From: Cruorifilaria tuberocauda
Taxonomy: Eukaryota; Nematoda; Chromadorea; Rhabditida; Onchocercidae
DNA: 64,000 bases
Assembly: GCA_013365365.1 (NCBI GenBank)
Contig: JABVXU010000002.1
Coordinates: 281,001 to 345,000, forward strand
Reading direction: 5' to 3'
Part shown: positions 27,301 through 41,672 of the stretch, piece after piece
Numbering within the stretch: the first letter of the stretch is position 1
How the letters are laid out: each line of letters opens with the position of its first letter
The notes under the pieces: model-generated
Database searches by the model: none
What the model was told of the DNA's origin: nothing
Seen by the model: the letters and a program-made list of their open reading frames with translations, nothing else
Program-made: the position numbers and the translations under genes

Positions 27301-30078
27301 TTATTCGTGAATTTCGAAGTGCGAACCACTGATCGTTATCAGTTACCTTACACTACTCGAGATTTGTTTCAGATAATTCAAGTTTGTGATGAACTTTTTG
27401 TTAAGGTTATTTTTCATCTCTTTATCGGTATATGAAGTTTATTTAGAAGTCTAATTTGGAAAGTGACATTTTTGTTCATAATTTGGATAAAAAATGAAAA
27501 TTTTGAAGTTCTGATAGCTACTCTTGCGATGAATTATAACCAGGAATCTCTTATGTTATGATTATTATTCGCGAGGATTTCATTTCACATTCAGAGGCAC
27601 TGAGATATATTTTTTTCAATCAGTGAAATTTTTTTGTTCATTAGGATACACTGTTGAAAAGCATTTATTGGGTCTTTGTACCAAAACCATTTCCATTACT
27701 AATAAAATGAAGTTCAAGATTATTTGCAAATGCATTCTGAATTTTCTAGTTTGTGCCATCTCTTGATGTTCAGTCCAGTTATATTGAATCAGATTTGGTG
27801 TGTCGAACCATCGATTCATTTCTGGACGATTTCCCACTCACGAAAGTCGTACATTTCGGTCCGAATTTAGCCATTATGGTTATATCAAATCGAAAAATCC
27901 TAAATAATGTGCAGAGAAGAATACCGAAAATATATGTTTCAGTGGATATCGATAAAAATAACGCTTCTTTGGTGAGCTTTCATATTTATAAAAGAAAGAT
28001 ATTGATTTCTTCTCAAAATCTAAAGTTTTTGGTTTTGAAGTTTCCTACGAATGAAAGCAATATACTTTAATTTCTAAAAATTTTTTTTAGATCAATCATT
28101 TACCGCCTTTCGTTACAATTTGTATAGAAGGAAAATATCCGTTTGAAGCTGAAAACTTGCTTTCACCACGTCTGAATGTTGTCTTGCGATTTTCGACAAG
28201 CGATCCTGGTTTCCTATGTGCTGCTCCCGAATCTATAGCTAAAAAGGCCTTACTTGCTACTAGATTAGGTAGCAAGTTCCCGATTTTAGGTTGATTTTCA
28301 AACTTTTCATACTTATAATGTTTTTTTCATCAAACAAAGATATTCTGTTTTCCATATTCTCTGATTAGGTGCAATGGTATGTGATCTATCAACCGGTTGT
28401 GAGGTAATGCCCCCATCATTGTCGTACATGTCTGAGTTAGCTTCATTAGGCGTTTGTTGGAATAAATTCGTTGATATAAAACGTTTTTGTTTCTTATTGC
28501 CACGGATAACGGCAGAGCATTTTCTTTTGGATGGGTGAGTTTTTTTTTTTTTTAATTTTAACTTTTAGTTTAGACCTTAAGTGTTCCCTGTATCTTAACA
28601 AGAACATAAAATTATTTTCTTTTAATTTCTTCTCTGTTTTAAAATAATTTCATGTTTTTGTCAATTTCCACTTTCAAGTTTCAATTTATTATGTTTTAAA
28701 AGTTTTAATTTATTATGTATCACTTCAAATTCTGGTTATGCTTTTCCTGAATTTTTGAATAGCTTAATTATTTAAGTTGAAACATACGTCTTGCTTAAAA
28801 TTATTTCATTATATCAGTTCTTACAGTAATATGGAGGCCTTGTTTAAACAGGTATCTACTATCGGAAGAATTGAACATGAAATAACACGATTTAGTTGTG
28901 GATTAAAAGTTACAGATAATGGTATGTTCAGATCTATAAATTTATTTTAAAAATGAAGAATAATTTTTGTTATTAGGATTTTTATCTTGTCCTATAACTT
29001 TCCTTGGTTTAAATCTACAATAGAAAATTGATTTTTCGAACTTATTTTTGATTTAATTTTGGCTTTTGAATGATCTGATTAGAAGGAAAATCTTCATATT
29101 GAATAAGAGAAATGTCTGTTTTACAAACCAAGCAGAATTCAGGAACTATTTTCAATTATGCTTACAGCTGAGGAAGTGCAAGAACATCCATCGTCTTCGT
29201 CTTTAAATAAAAAAAAGCCAATATCAGTATTTGTAGAAATGATACTAAATCCAGATAATATGGTCCTAGAACGATTAACACCAATCATTTTCAAGGTATG
29301 TATCGTTTACATTACTTATAGACAGATGAAAGCTATCTACGAAAGAAGAATTCTGTTGATAAACAATAGATTTTGCAGAAAGCACGGATAGAATTAAAAC
29401 GTAGTTTGAAAGCATTGGATCGAGCAAAAAAACGTTTGCCATATAACTATGAATTAGCACTTGTGTTAGCCGAGATACAGATCATCACTGAGCTTATGGT
29501 TCTTGCTTGCAGGTTCGTCTTTTCTGATGTTATGAGAAGACGAAATTGTTTCAAGGTTTCTTGGAACTTTTAGATTGGGTTAATGTTTTTAGATTGGGTC
29601 AGTCGCTTTGCATGTACGGTATAAATCCATCATTATCACCAAATGATCAAAGAGCCTCATTTTCATCCAGTGATAGATCATTTCATGAAACAACACTTAT
29701 CGGTTATCAAATGGTTAACATTGGAGTTTCCAATTTACCACCTGCTGTACGTACTGATCTTGCCAACAGGTTTACTTACGTTTTTCTTACTGGAAAAGTA
29801 TCACAGTAAATGTCTGCTTTTCTTCAAGATGAATTATTAAATTAGCTTTTTACCTAAGAGTTTTCATGAAAAAAGATTTTTGCGAATTAAGTGCGATTCA
29901 GTTTACCACTACCATCATTTGCTTTTTCAGACTTCTTGAAATTCGCAGCCGTTTCCAGCACACGTGGTTGTCACGGAACATTGCAAGTACTCTTCCGAAT
30001 GCTCTTAAAATGTTTGACAATCTTTTTCGTGCATTGCTTCCACCAAATATGCAGGAATATGGAAGAAATTTACTTTGA
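24324..30078 (+). CDS. Ankyrin-repeat protein fused to a GH20 hexosaminidase-like (presumed inactive) domain
   Basis: Nineteen exons join in phase to about 975 residues: 24324-24468, 24663-24743, 24999-25149, 25228-25347, 25485-25697, 25851-26030, 26122-26275, 26504-26692, 26917-27025, 27086-27183, 27256-27405, 27750-27971, 28091-28289, 28369-28534, 28818-28921, 29108-29295, 29379-29512, 29593-29769, 29931-30078. Ankyrin repeats are visible at about 63-98 (TVLHHAVAR), 149-180 (TALHWAASYGNEDVVR) and 182-215 (TALHDAVRRGND). From about 349 the sequence follows GH20 enzymes: a GH20b-like segment with GIELYGEDHIGVRHGFSTL, then RDSPDSCFRAVYQDFSG, then YTTRDLFQIIQVCDELFVKF before the catalytic strand. 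Where active enzymes have H-x-G-x-D-E, this protein has HFGPNL (565-570), so both catalytic acids are missing. There is no signal peptide, so the protein is probably cytosolic. The acceptor of exon 16 is weak (GAATAAG) and was chosen because it is the only one found that keeps phase. Exon 18 uses the second of two near-identical acceptors. Confidence 0.82.
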
Positions 30079-31352
30079 ATTATCGGAAGTAGGATTACAA
30101 CGAATTAGATGCCCTAAAAATAACGGCCTTGGTTTCAAGCTTTGCTTTTATTTAAAATTTCATGATTCTGTGATTGAGACGCAGTATGGATTGCACTGCT
30201 AATTTGCAGTTAGTTCACATTAATTCGTATGTTCTGTGTAGTAGCTGCCTGAAATTTCTGAAATTTTTATCTCTTCATCTTACATTCTTCAATTTCCTAG
30301 AATTAGGGTAATTGGGATTAGACCCTCTATCTTGTGGAATAAGTTGATTGAAGTTTTATAGCTTGTTTCTGTTTTCATTTTCCTCATGTGATTTTGTTTA
30401 ACAATGCGCATTAAATCACTTTACATTTATAAATCATAATCTGTGATCTTTCCTTGCATCGTTTTCGCCTTTTCAGTTCTTTCATTTTTCAAAACTCCTT
30501 ATTTCGTTTAAAATGTTTACCTACTAATTACATGTTTTATGAAAATTGCTTATTCCCTTTGTATCTGCTTGAATTGTATTTCTTTGGGTCCAATCTTTAA
30601 TTTAATATCTCATTAATGTTATAAAATATTTGTTAACCTCAACTTTCGTCACTTATATTTGCGCATTCACTCCTCGCTCTCTGAAGAAAAAGCAATAAAT
30701 TTTGGATTTGGGAAATTACAGTTATTAAACAGTTCTATCTTTCGTTCTCTAGTACGATACTCTAGTTCTCTTTGATTTATGCGGTGGAAATATTCTGTAC
30801 CTTCAGGTGATTATTGTTTTAATAAATAATTTATTGTCATTTTCTGTTAAAGTTATGCGTTGATTTAAGAGCGCTATTGGATTTTTCTGACATTTTATTG
30901 ATTTCAATTATGAAGAAATTGAAGCCAAATATTGTAAACATCAAAATTTTAAAATTTATTGATGTCTTATCCATTCACTCATGCACATAGTCTTCAGAGT
31001 TCTTTTAATATTTGCTTGTTTATTCTTCACCAGAAAAATCTGAAAATGATTGTTTGTCACATAAAAGGAGAACTGATAATTTTTTTTAATATCCTAAAGA
31101 ACAAGTCCAATGATGGAAACAGTCTGAATTGAATATAATTTGCTTTGATTACTAAATTTGTAGCTATATTTAAGAAAACTGTATTCAGATTATTGGTTTA
31201 TGAATTTAGGTCGATAGAAGATCTAAGACTGAAGTATTAGTGTAGAAAGAGGGATATGGAAAAGAAGCAATAGCAAGATGATGAAGGATGAGTAATATCT
31301 AATCATGTGAATGCATTAAATAATAATTGTTTCAGTTTTTATAGAGCGGGCG
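30079..31352. other. Intergenic, 3' flank of the ankyrin/GH20 gene and 5' flank of eIF3K
   Basis: T-rich non-coding DNA of 1.27 kb. An AATAAA at 30694-30699 could end the upstream transcript, giving an unusually long 3' UTR. The downstream part contains the likely spliced-leader acceptor for eIF3K. No open frame with coding character was seen. Confidence 0.5.
31327..31344 (+). promoter_or_regulatory. Probable spliced-leader acceptor of eIF3K
   Basis: TTGTTTCAG followed eight bases later by TTTTTATAG gives two acceptor-like sites just before the ATG at 31353, with no upstream coding exon. In nematodes this arrangement marks trans-splicing. The two sites would leave a leader of about 8 or 17 nt. 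Confidence 0.5.
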
Positions 31353-33285
31353 ATGTCAATTTTTGCAGAACTAAAAAGTAAGTTAGATCAAGCGATAACT
31401 GGAGTGAATCGATATAATCCAAACAATGTTGACACACTTGAGAGTTGCATTGAAGCAATGGTGCAAGAAAATCAGTATGATAAAGATATATTGGTCACCA
31501 CACTAAAGTTATATCAACTTAATCCTGATAAGTTTGTTTTTGATTCCGAGCATTGTTGTGTCATTGTTGTATTTTACTTACCTTGCAAGTTTTAAAGAAG
31601 AACACTGGTTTTAAAATATCTCTCAAAGAGCTTTTTCGTTGAATTTTTAAATTGTTATCTAAGTAAACTATTCAGCTTTTTGGAAAATCGTGTAAATAAT
31701 GACGAAAATAAAACATTGGAATCAGAAAGGGATAACTTATAGTGAAAGGAATTTGGATGGCTGCGTTAGATCTCTTTTTCGCAGTAGACACTGCGAAAAC
31801 TTGCTATTTATTGAGGGATTACAAAAAAATAGATAAAAAATAAATTTTCTTATCAGATACAATGAGGCTGTGGTGAAGCTGATTTTACTGAAAACAATGA
31901 TGATGGCTCCGAAAAGTGACTATGCTCTAGCAAAATATCTAATTGATTCCAGTCGAGTTGTTTCACCGGTGAGTTTCTTGTGTAATCATTATTTGATATT
32001 TGAAGCAAAAATTTCAACTTTGAAACAATTTGTCTCCTCTTCGACTTTTATTTTTTGTTTGGTTTTAGGAGCTTAAAAGAGTATTTGATATTGGAGCTTT
32101 GTTAGAATCATGCAATTTCGCTGTATTTTGGCGTTTAATGAGGGGCGATTATCGACCACTGGATGATGTTAATGAGCCATTTAGACAGCCTGGAGAAATT
32201 CCAAAAATCATAAGAGCAGTACCAGGATTTGAAGAAAGTGTGAGAAATTGTGCGTCTTTTAATCTCGTTTTTTATTTTTTCAAATAGTCCTCTTAAAGCA
32301 TTGTTTCAAATTTTTTGTAAGCTTCGATATCTTTGGGCAATTCTAACATTTCTAGCAGTTTTTGCAGACGCATGTCAAGTAATCAATGTTACCTTCCAAA
32401 ATATTGAAAAATCTCTTCTTGTTCGCTTATTAGGTGGAGTTTCTGGTGAGTTTCATTTCCAATATTTTTACAGTGTCTAAAATATCTGCCAATATTTTCA
32501 GTTCAACTTTATTTTGATTTTATTTTGATTTGCAACGAATGGTTTTAATTGAACTAGAAGACTTTTGTCTTTCTAAGCTGGGTACGACTTATTTGTGTAA
32601 TTAGTCGCGTTTAAATCATAAGATTTGTTTGTCTGCTTTCTCGATTCTCTTAACGCTAATTATTTTTCAGTTGTGAGACATTTTTTGATTGTAGAGATAA
32701 TCTGTAAGAAAATGGTAGGAATATTTTAGATAAACAAGTAAATGAATATGCTCGGTTTTACGGCTGGATACCGAAGGAGAATGGTGAAATATACTTCATA
32801 CAGAATCATGAAGCAACAATCAAAAGTAGAAACATTGAAGAGAAGCTTCAATTTGATAGTATGTTCTTTGCAGTTAGTATCAATGCTTTCAATTTTCATT
32901 TTGCTATAACGCAGATATTTTAATCTATTTATGAATCATTATTCTCGCCCAGAAGCAGTACGGGAATTTTGTGGAATAAGTGGGCAACTGTTTTGATTAA
33001 TGAAATCTCATTATCTTACTATTCGTCTTTTGGAGTTTTTAATTGGTCCTCGTGATATTATCTAATATAATTTTAATCATAGAGTTTTGACAATAATGTG
33101 TATCAGTCATTTTGATTTCGTGCTTAGATTTGTCATAAGATCAAATCGTCAGATTTTTGAATATTTTAAATTAATATTAATAATTCATTAAACAAATAAT
33201 ATATGTGAAAGTGATTCCATAAGAATCCAAATAATACACTACAAATTTTACAGCTTGTAAAGATTTGCTACGGATGTGTTACTGA
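31353..33285 (+). CDS. eif-3.K: Eukaryotic translation initiation factor 3 subunit K
   Basis: A subunit of the eIF3 complex, which binds the 40S ribosome and organises 43S pre-initiation complex assembly in the cytosol. Subunit K is one of the PCI-family subunits and is dispensable in some organisms. Six exons join in phase to 236 residues (human 218): 31353-31531, 31857-31968, 32069-32249, 32368-32445, 32730-32858, 33254-33285. Family signatures are GVNRYNPNNVDTLE near residue 17, LTTLKLYQLNPDKY, FDIGALLESCNFAVFWRLM, PGFEESVRN and YGWIPKENGEIYFIQNHE, followed by NIEEKLQFD at the end. The last coding exon contributes only ten full codons. It was chosen for its strong TTTTACAG acceptor and correct phase. 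An alternative is that exon 5 runs on past 32858 into a short unrelated tail. Confidence 0.94.
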
Positions 33286-34574
33286 TCGATTATGCCACGA
33301 AGAAATGTTGTTATTCATCCGTTTCCAAATCGTTTTGTTGATGTTTTTTATCATTTTGTAAATATATCATTCCAAAAATATTGCCGAACAAATTCGTCAT
33401 ATTTAGATTTATATTAGGGGATGTTTTGAAAGAAATCAGGGCAATAAATAATTCCTCAGAATTTGGATTATTGATTTCGATTTTGTGCGCTTTAGTACTA
33501 CGGGAACAATAAACAGAAGATGAAGAGATGTGTCAAATATGTGTTGAAGGATATCATATATTATTCGTAGTCGCATTTTAATAACGAGATATTTTCCCTT
33601 GAAATTCTTTTCGATAATGGTATTGTAACGTAGCATAGACTTCTAGTAGTCGACGATGTGCACTGCTTTGGATGATTTCCATTTATTGATCAATGGATTT
33701 GTTCAAGAGCTTTTAAAGCGATAAAAATTCAAATTAAGTGGTAACTTATTAGTGGATATACAAATGTACATGCTTAAGATCTCATTCTTGCTAGAAGCTT
33801 GAGCAGAGGAGATCAGTTTAAAAAGACAAAAAAGCTGTATATCTGATTTTAACTTTTTAAATTCAAGAAATATTACGCTTATTACAAATAAGTGAAATCG
33901 AGCAAGAAAGCAAATTAGATAACAATTTTGGGACAACTTGGCAATAATTTTGAGACAACATTGTAATAATGCCATTCATAGAGTTTAGTTGCTCTTGCAA
34001 GTTTGTGTGAACCAACAACAGAATATATAGAAACGACATTTCAGAATGTACGACAATTGGAAGATAGCAAGATTAGAGTGGGTCAGAATTACTGTGATGG
34101 ATTACTTATATTTCTGTTACTTGCGTGTTTAAAATTTCCATTAGCTTAAATTTCCACTTGGAGGATTGCAAATGATATTAGAATTTCTTTAATTTTCGTT
34201 CTTTTTTCTCAGAAATATACTGCACTAAGTTAGATTTATTCCATTAATAGTATATAAAACAAGACTTCATTAGTTAAAGAATGGATGATAATTTTAAACA
34301 TATGGGCGAAATATTACATGTAATTAAGCAATCGAATTACGGAGTTTATTTTCTCATAAGATCATTTTTGTTTGAGAAAATTCAGCATACATATATATGC
34401 ACGGTAGTAATTGATTAAATTAAAGATTCAGTTAAGGACAAAAGTCAAAAACGTCCATCATACATCAATATTATCGAGAGGAATTTTCTTATGTAGTGCC
34501 CAATTAAACATTTTAAAATGTTAGAAACTTGAACTATCATTGGGTGATCACATCAGTGTAATCACATCAATTGT
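33286..34574. other. Intergenic region between convergent eIF3K and TDH
   Basis: 1.29 kb of AT-rich sequence between two genes that converge. Minus-strand frames 33436-33636 and 33703-33975 are open but lack coding character or splice partners. Nothing else was seen. Confidence 0.5.
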
Positions 34575-37679
<3,105 letters not shown>

Positions 37680-40600
37680 TTTTCTACAATTTTCATGATA
37701 CTTTATATTATTTAAAATGGAACATCACGTAATTCACTCGTTTCCATATATCAGTATTATTACTTGAAAATTCACTTAATAATAGGTTAAGTAAATCATA
37801 TATTCATTCACTTTTGCGATATAATACAATTAATAGAATAGAATTGAACATGGATGTGAATTAGATAAGTCTAGCTTATATCTTATCAACTTCGTTCAAG
37901 CTTTCAACCTTATGTAATAGCACTTGAAAGTCAAAGTATAAATTTCGCTCAATATCTTTTATTCCAAAGAAATACATAAACTGATTTTTTAATAACAAAA
38001 CAAAATGCCCTATTTTTGTGATCAAATCTGAAATTTAATCACTATTATATAAATAAATATAATCAAAGAAATTAAGTGATAATCAAAGTAAAAAAAATCG
38101 ATTTAATTCCTTCCCATCAGTACAAGAAAAAAAAGCTGAGATATAACTCTGTGATTTTATTTAAAATTCTGATGGAATAACTTGCAATTCAACAAACATT
38201 CTCGGCGATTGATTGCAGGAGATGATTTTTGATCATTGGAGAAAGATTTAGAGTATGAAATTGTTTTAATCATGAGATATTGAATGTCTGCATTGTAAAA
38301 AGATGAAAGCATGAATTCACAGGAACTTTAAGAGCTAATAATAATTACTTGAATGGTTTAAAAAGCATATCAAAGGACTTGTGGTATTCCAATGGTTTTT
38401 ATTGCCTGTAATTGCTTCCTTATCATCTAGAAGGACATCATTGCACTGAAGCGGTGAAAAAAATCATAAGGAAAAAGAAACGATTTTGAAAATCACCGAT
38501 ACGATATTTTTTGTTGCAGAAAGCTAATTAAATGGTTTGAAAAAGAAAACACTTCAAAGACAAACTGTCGTTACGAGTTTGAAAAGTAACCAAATATTAA
38601 AAATGAAATCAAGTCTTGTCTTTGTCATTAATTCAAAAACAAATCGAATTTTTCAATTAAAAGAAAATAAAATCGCTTCTTTACATACCGATACCTTACA
38701 AAGCTTCTGAACCTTTGAATTTTTTTTGAGATGAAAATTTATGGTGATAATCCAAGTAGACAGTAATAATTAACTTGATACTGTTTAATGGAGAATGAAA
38801 GGGAAATAACCATTAGTATTAAAAAATGTGTATTTCCCTTGTTTCTCTCCAGTCTGTCTGAATTTGAAAACTTTTAAAATTCTATAAAGTTCAAAAACTG
38901 GGGAAACTAACTTGGCACAGGCGGACAAGCAATATAACTGCGAGAATAAGAAATGACTATAGACTGATAAGACGACCAATCTATCTATATATCTGTTATG
39001 TTGCTTTCTTGCATTTTAAGACTTGTTGTTTGATACTAAGTAATGAACCTGCAGCAAAAATGGTCAAAAAAAAAGGTCATTGGTCTAGAATTTAATGAAT
39101 TCTATTAATACAATAGAAACTGCAATACCGTCAATCAACCCCAATTAGAGAGGGTCCTTCCCCTGTTTAACGATGTTTGATTATACATCCGGAAAACTAA
39201 CATTCAAAGCTAAATGGTTTCAAGTTCTGAACTTTTACGTCATCTGTAGTACTCAATTGAGTCTTATCCCAACTGATAAAAGCTTCTTAATGATTTCATG
39301 ACAATTTTCACTTTGAAAAAATTTTTCTATAATTAATAACAACAGAAATGTCAGAAAATTAGTTTGCAGATGTTTTTAAAAACCCTTAATAAACTTATTT
39401 TTCATTAATTCTCATTGCTAAAAATATAATTGGTTGTAGTGTTTCTTATTTTAATTAATACTTTTTTAATTAATTTTTTAATTTATTTTTAATTTTTAAT
39501 TGATTAATTAATATTTTAATTAATATTAATTAATTTAATTAATACATTTAACAGGTAAAATTCTTAATGAGAAAGGTCATTTACTTCCACATCAATTCAT
39601 TAACCAAATCAATATTGAATCTTAGAGTATAGTCGTACGAGAATATGATAGATTTCACAAAATACTGCGACCCTCGTACGTATAGTGTGTGTGTGTGTCC
39701 GTGCTTGTGTCTATTTCTGTGTGTAGCTATATGTTTACATTGCTTTTACGTCATCTTTCATGCTTTATGCGATGAAAAGTTGAAATTTAAGATAAACTTC
39801 TTGTCCTTATGAATATATCCATCAATTTAAGCTTAAGTGTTAATAGTTTTTAACCTTCGATTCGTGACGACGGATAGCAGCGTTTGGAATGAATTTAAAT
39901 GAAGATTTATTAGATAGGTGCATATTGCCGGAAAATCCGAAATTTAAAAAATTTTTAATAAACCTAAAATTACTTTACATTTACGTTGATCAGATAAATT
40001 ATGCTAAATTCTCTTTATTGTTTATAATTATCATATCTCATTCCCATAACTATAACAATCCCCTTTGTTTAAACTATTCAAGCTATTAATCTAACGTTAT
40101 CTTCACGCCTTCCTGCACCCTTCATTTTATCCTATAAGATTTCACTATACATATGTTAATTGATAGCCAATTCAATACACGTGCCATTATCATTTGGGGA
40201 AATTTGGAATAATATGGACTGTGAGTTTCGGTTAAAAAAATAAAAAGCATTACAATAGCAAATTATTTGAACAGTAATTTTGAGAAATTACTTATCATAG
40301 ATATCAGTGGCGCAATAAGAGAATATTTCGAAATTCAGAGGAGATAAATGTCGAATTGAACGAATTGTCTAAATTCAACTTAGATCTTTTATATGATTAA
40401 AAATAAATAATTAATGATCTTTTCAATTATTAATGACAACAATAAGATCTCTATCGTTGATCGCAGTAATTCTGTGAAGATCTATTTCATAACTATCAGT
40501 GGCTTTTTTTAATTATTCAACTTCCTTTCCCAACAGAATTTGTAAAGTCTCCACCAGAGAATACAAATTGTTTCAAACCATTATCACTCAGTTGATTTCA

Positions 40601-41672
40601 TTGCAGTTGACCTAAAAAAATGATGGATTAATGGTTCTGATTGCAATACTCTCATTCAATAAAAAGTAATGACGGAAAACAATTCTAATTATAAATTTAT
40701 AAACTAAATTCTTTTTTTCAAGAATCTTAGAAATGAATGCCATGAAAAGGTTAAATTCGCTGTTCAATAATTAACTTCCAATAACATCACCAACGTATTC
40801 AGCTCTGATTACAAGCGTAATAAGAACCCTGAAATTGGAAGGCGGAATTTCTATACTGTAAAAAAAATTACTTCTCTCCGACCAAAATTTGTTAAGTGTA
40901 ATAGTTAAGTTCTAATGAAACGATTTAAAATTTTACCTTCAATTCAAAATTTAGATGAAATCTTTGATAAAAGTGCAAATGACGAAGAGGAAATTTACAG
41001 TATCAATCAGACAATATTATTTGTTCTTAAAGAATATTATTACAATTAACTAAGAGTGGCATTCTTCCACATTTTTTGATTTCCAGGATCGTTTTTGCAA
41101 TAAAATCGCGTTGAAATATCACAGTGAGTAAATTGAAATCAACAAATCAATTTCTTTTGAAGAAAAAATATTGGATTAACATCAGTACGATTGTATTTTA
41201 CTTAACATCTCCACAAAACTTCATCACTATCTAAAATTCGGTCTTCCAACACTTCTAACTCTTGAACAAACATTCAAAACTGTTTTCCTATCATCTACTT
41301 TCTTATTTCATAGGTTTTTCATAAAAATCTGAGAAATTGAGTACAGTCATAATACCACTGCGAATTATAGATATCTGTTGTTTATTATCATACTAATTTT
41401 GAAAATTCACTGTTCTTCCTTAAATCCAGACTTAAATCTATTGTATTTTAAGTAAAGTGATTTGAAAAGTAATAAATTGGCTTAATTTCAAATACAAATC
41501 ATTGTTCAAATTATCACTGCTTGCGAATGGTTGCTCGAAAATTTTATTTTCTGTTCAATTCATTCACATTCGCATTTCTGTCGGAGTTTTGTTGAAGACT
41601 ATTTATTCAAAGAATTTTCTTATTTGTTTAATATGCGATTTATTGCCAATTAATTTTAATTAACGGTATTAA
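37680..41672. other. Divergent intergenic region between TDH and the CNNM gene
   Basis: Four kilobases of very AT-rich DNA between two divergent genes, presumably holding both promoters. It contains a TTAATTAA-rich palindromic tract at 39452-39545 and a short TG run near 39686-39698. No open frame has coding support. Confidence 0.5.
39452..39545. repeat. TTAATTAA-rich, self-complementary tract
   Basis: About 94 bp made almost only of T and A, with many overlapping TTAATTAA and TAATTAATATTAATTA palindromes. It can fold on itself in several registers. It could be a matrix-attachment or replication-slippage product. No coding or protein-binding role is visible. Confidence 0.6.
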
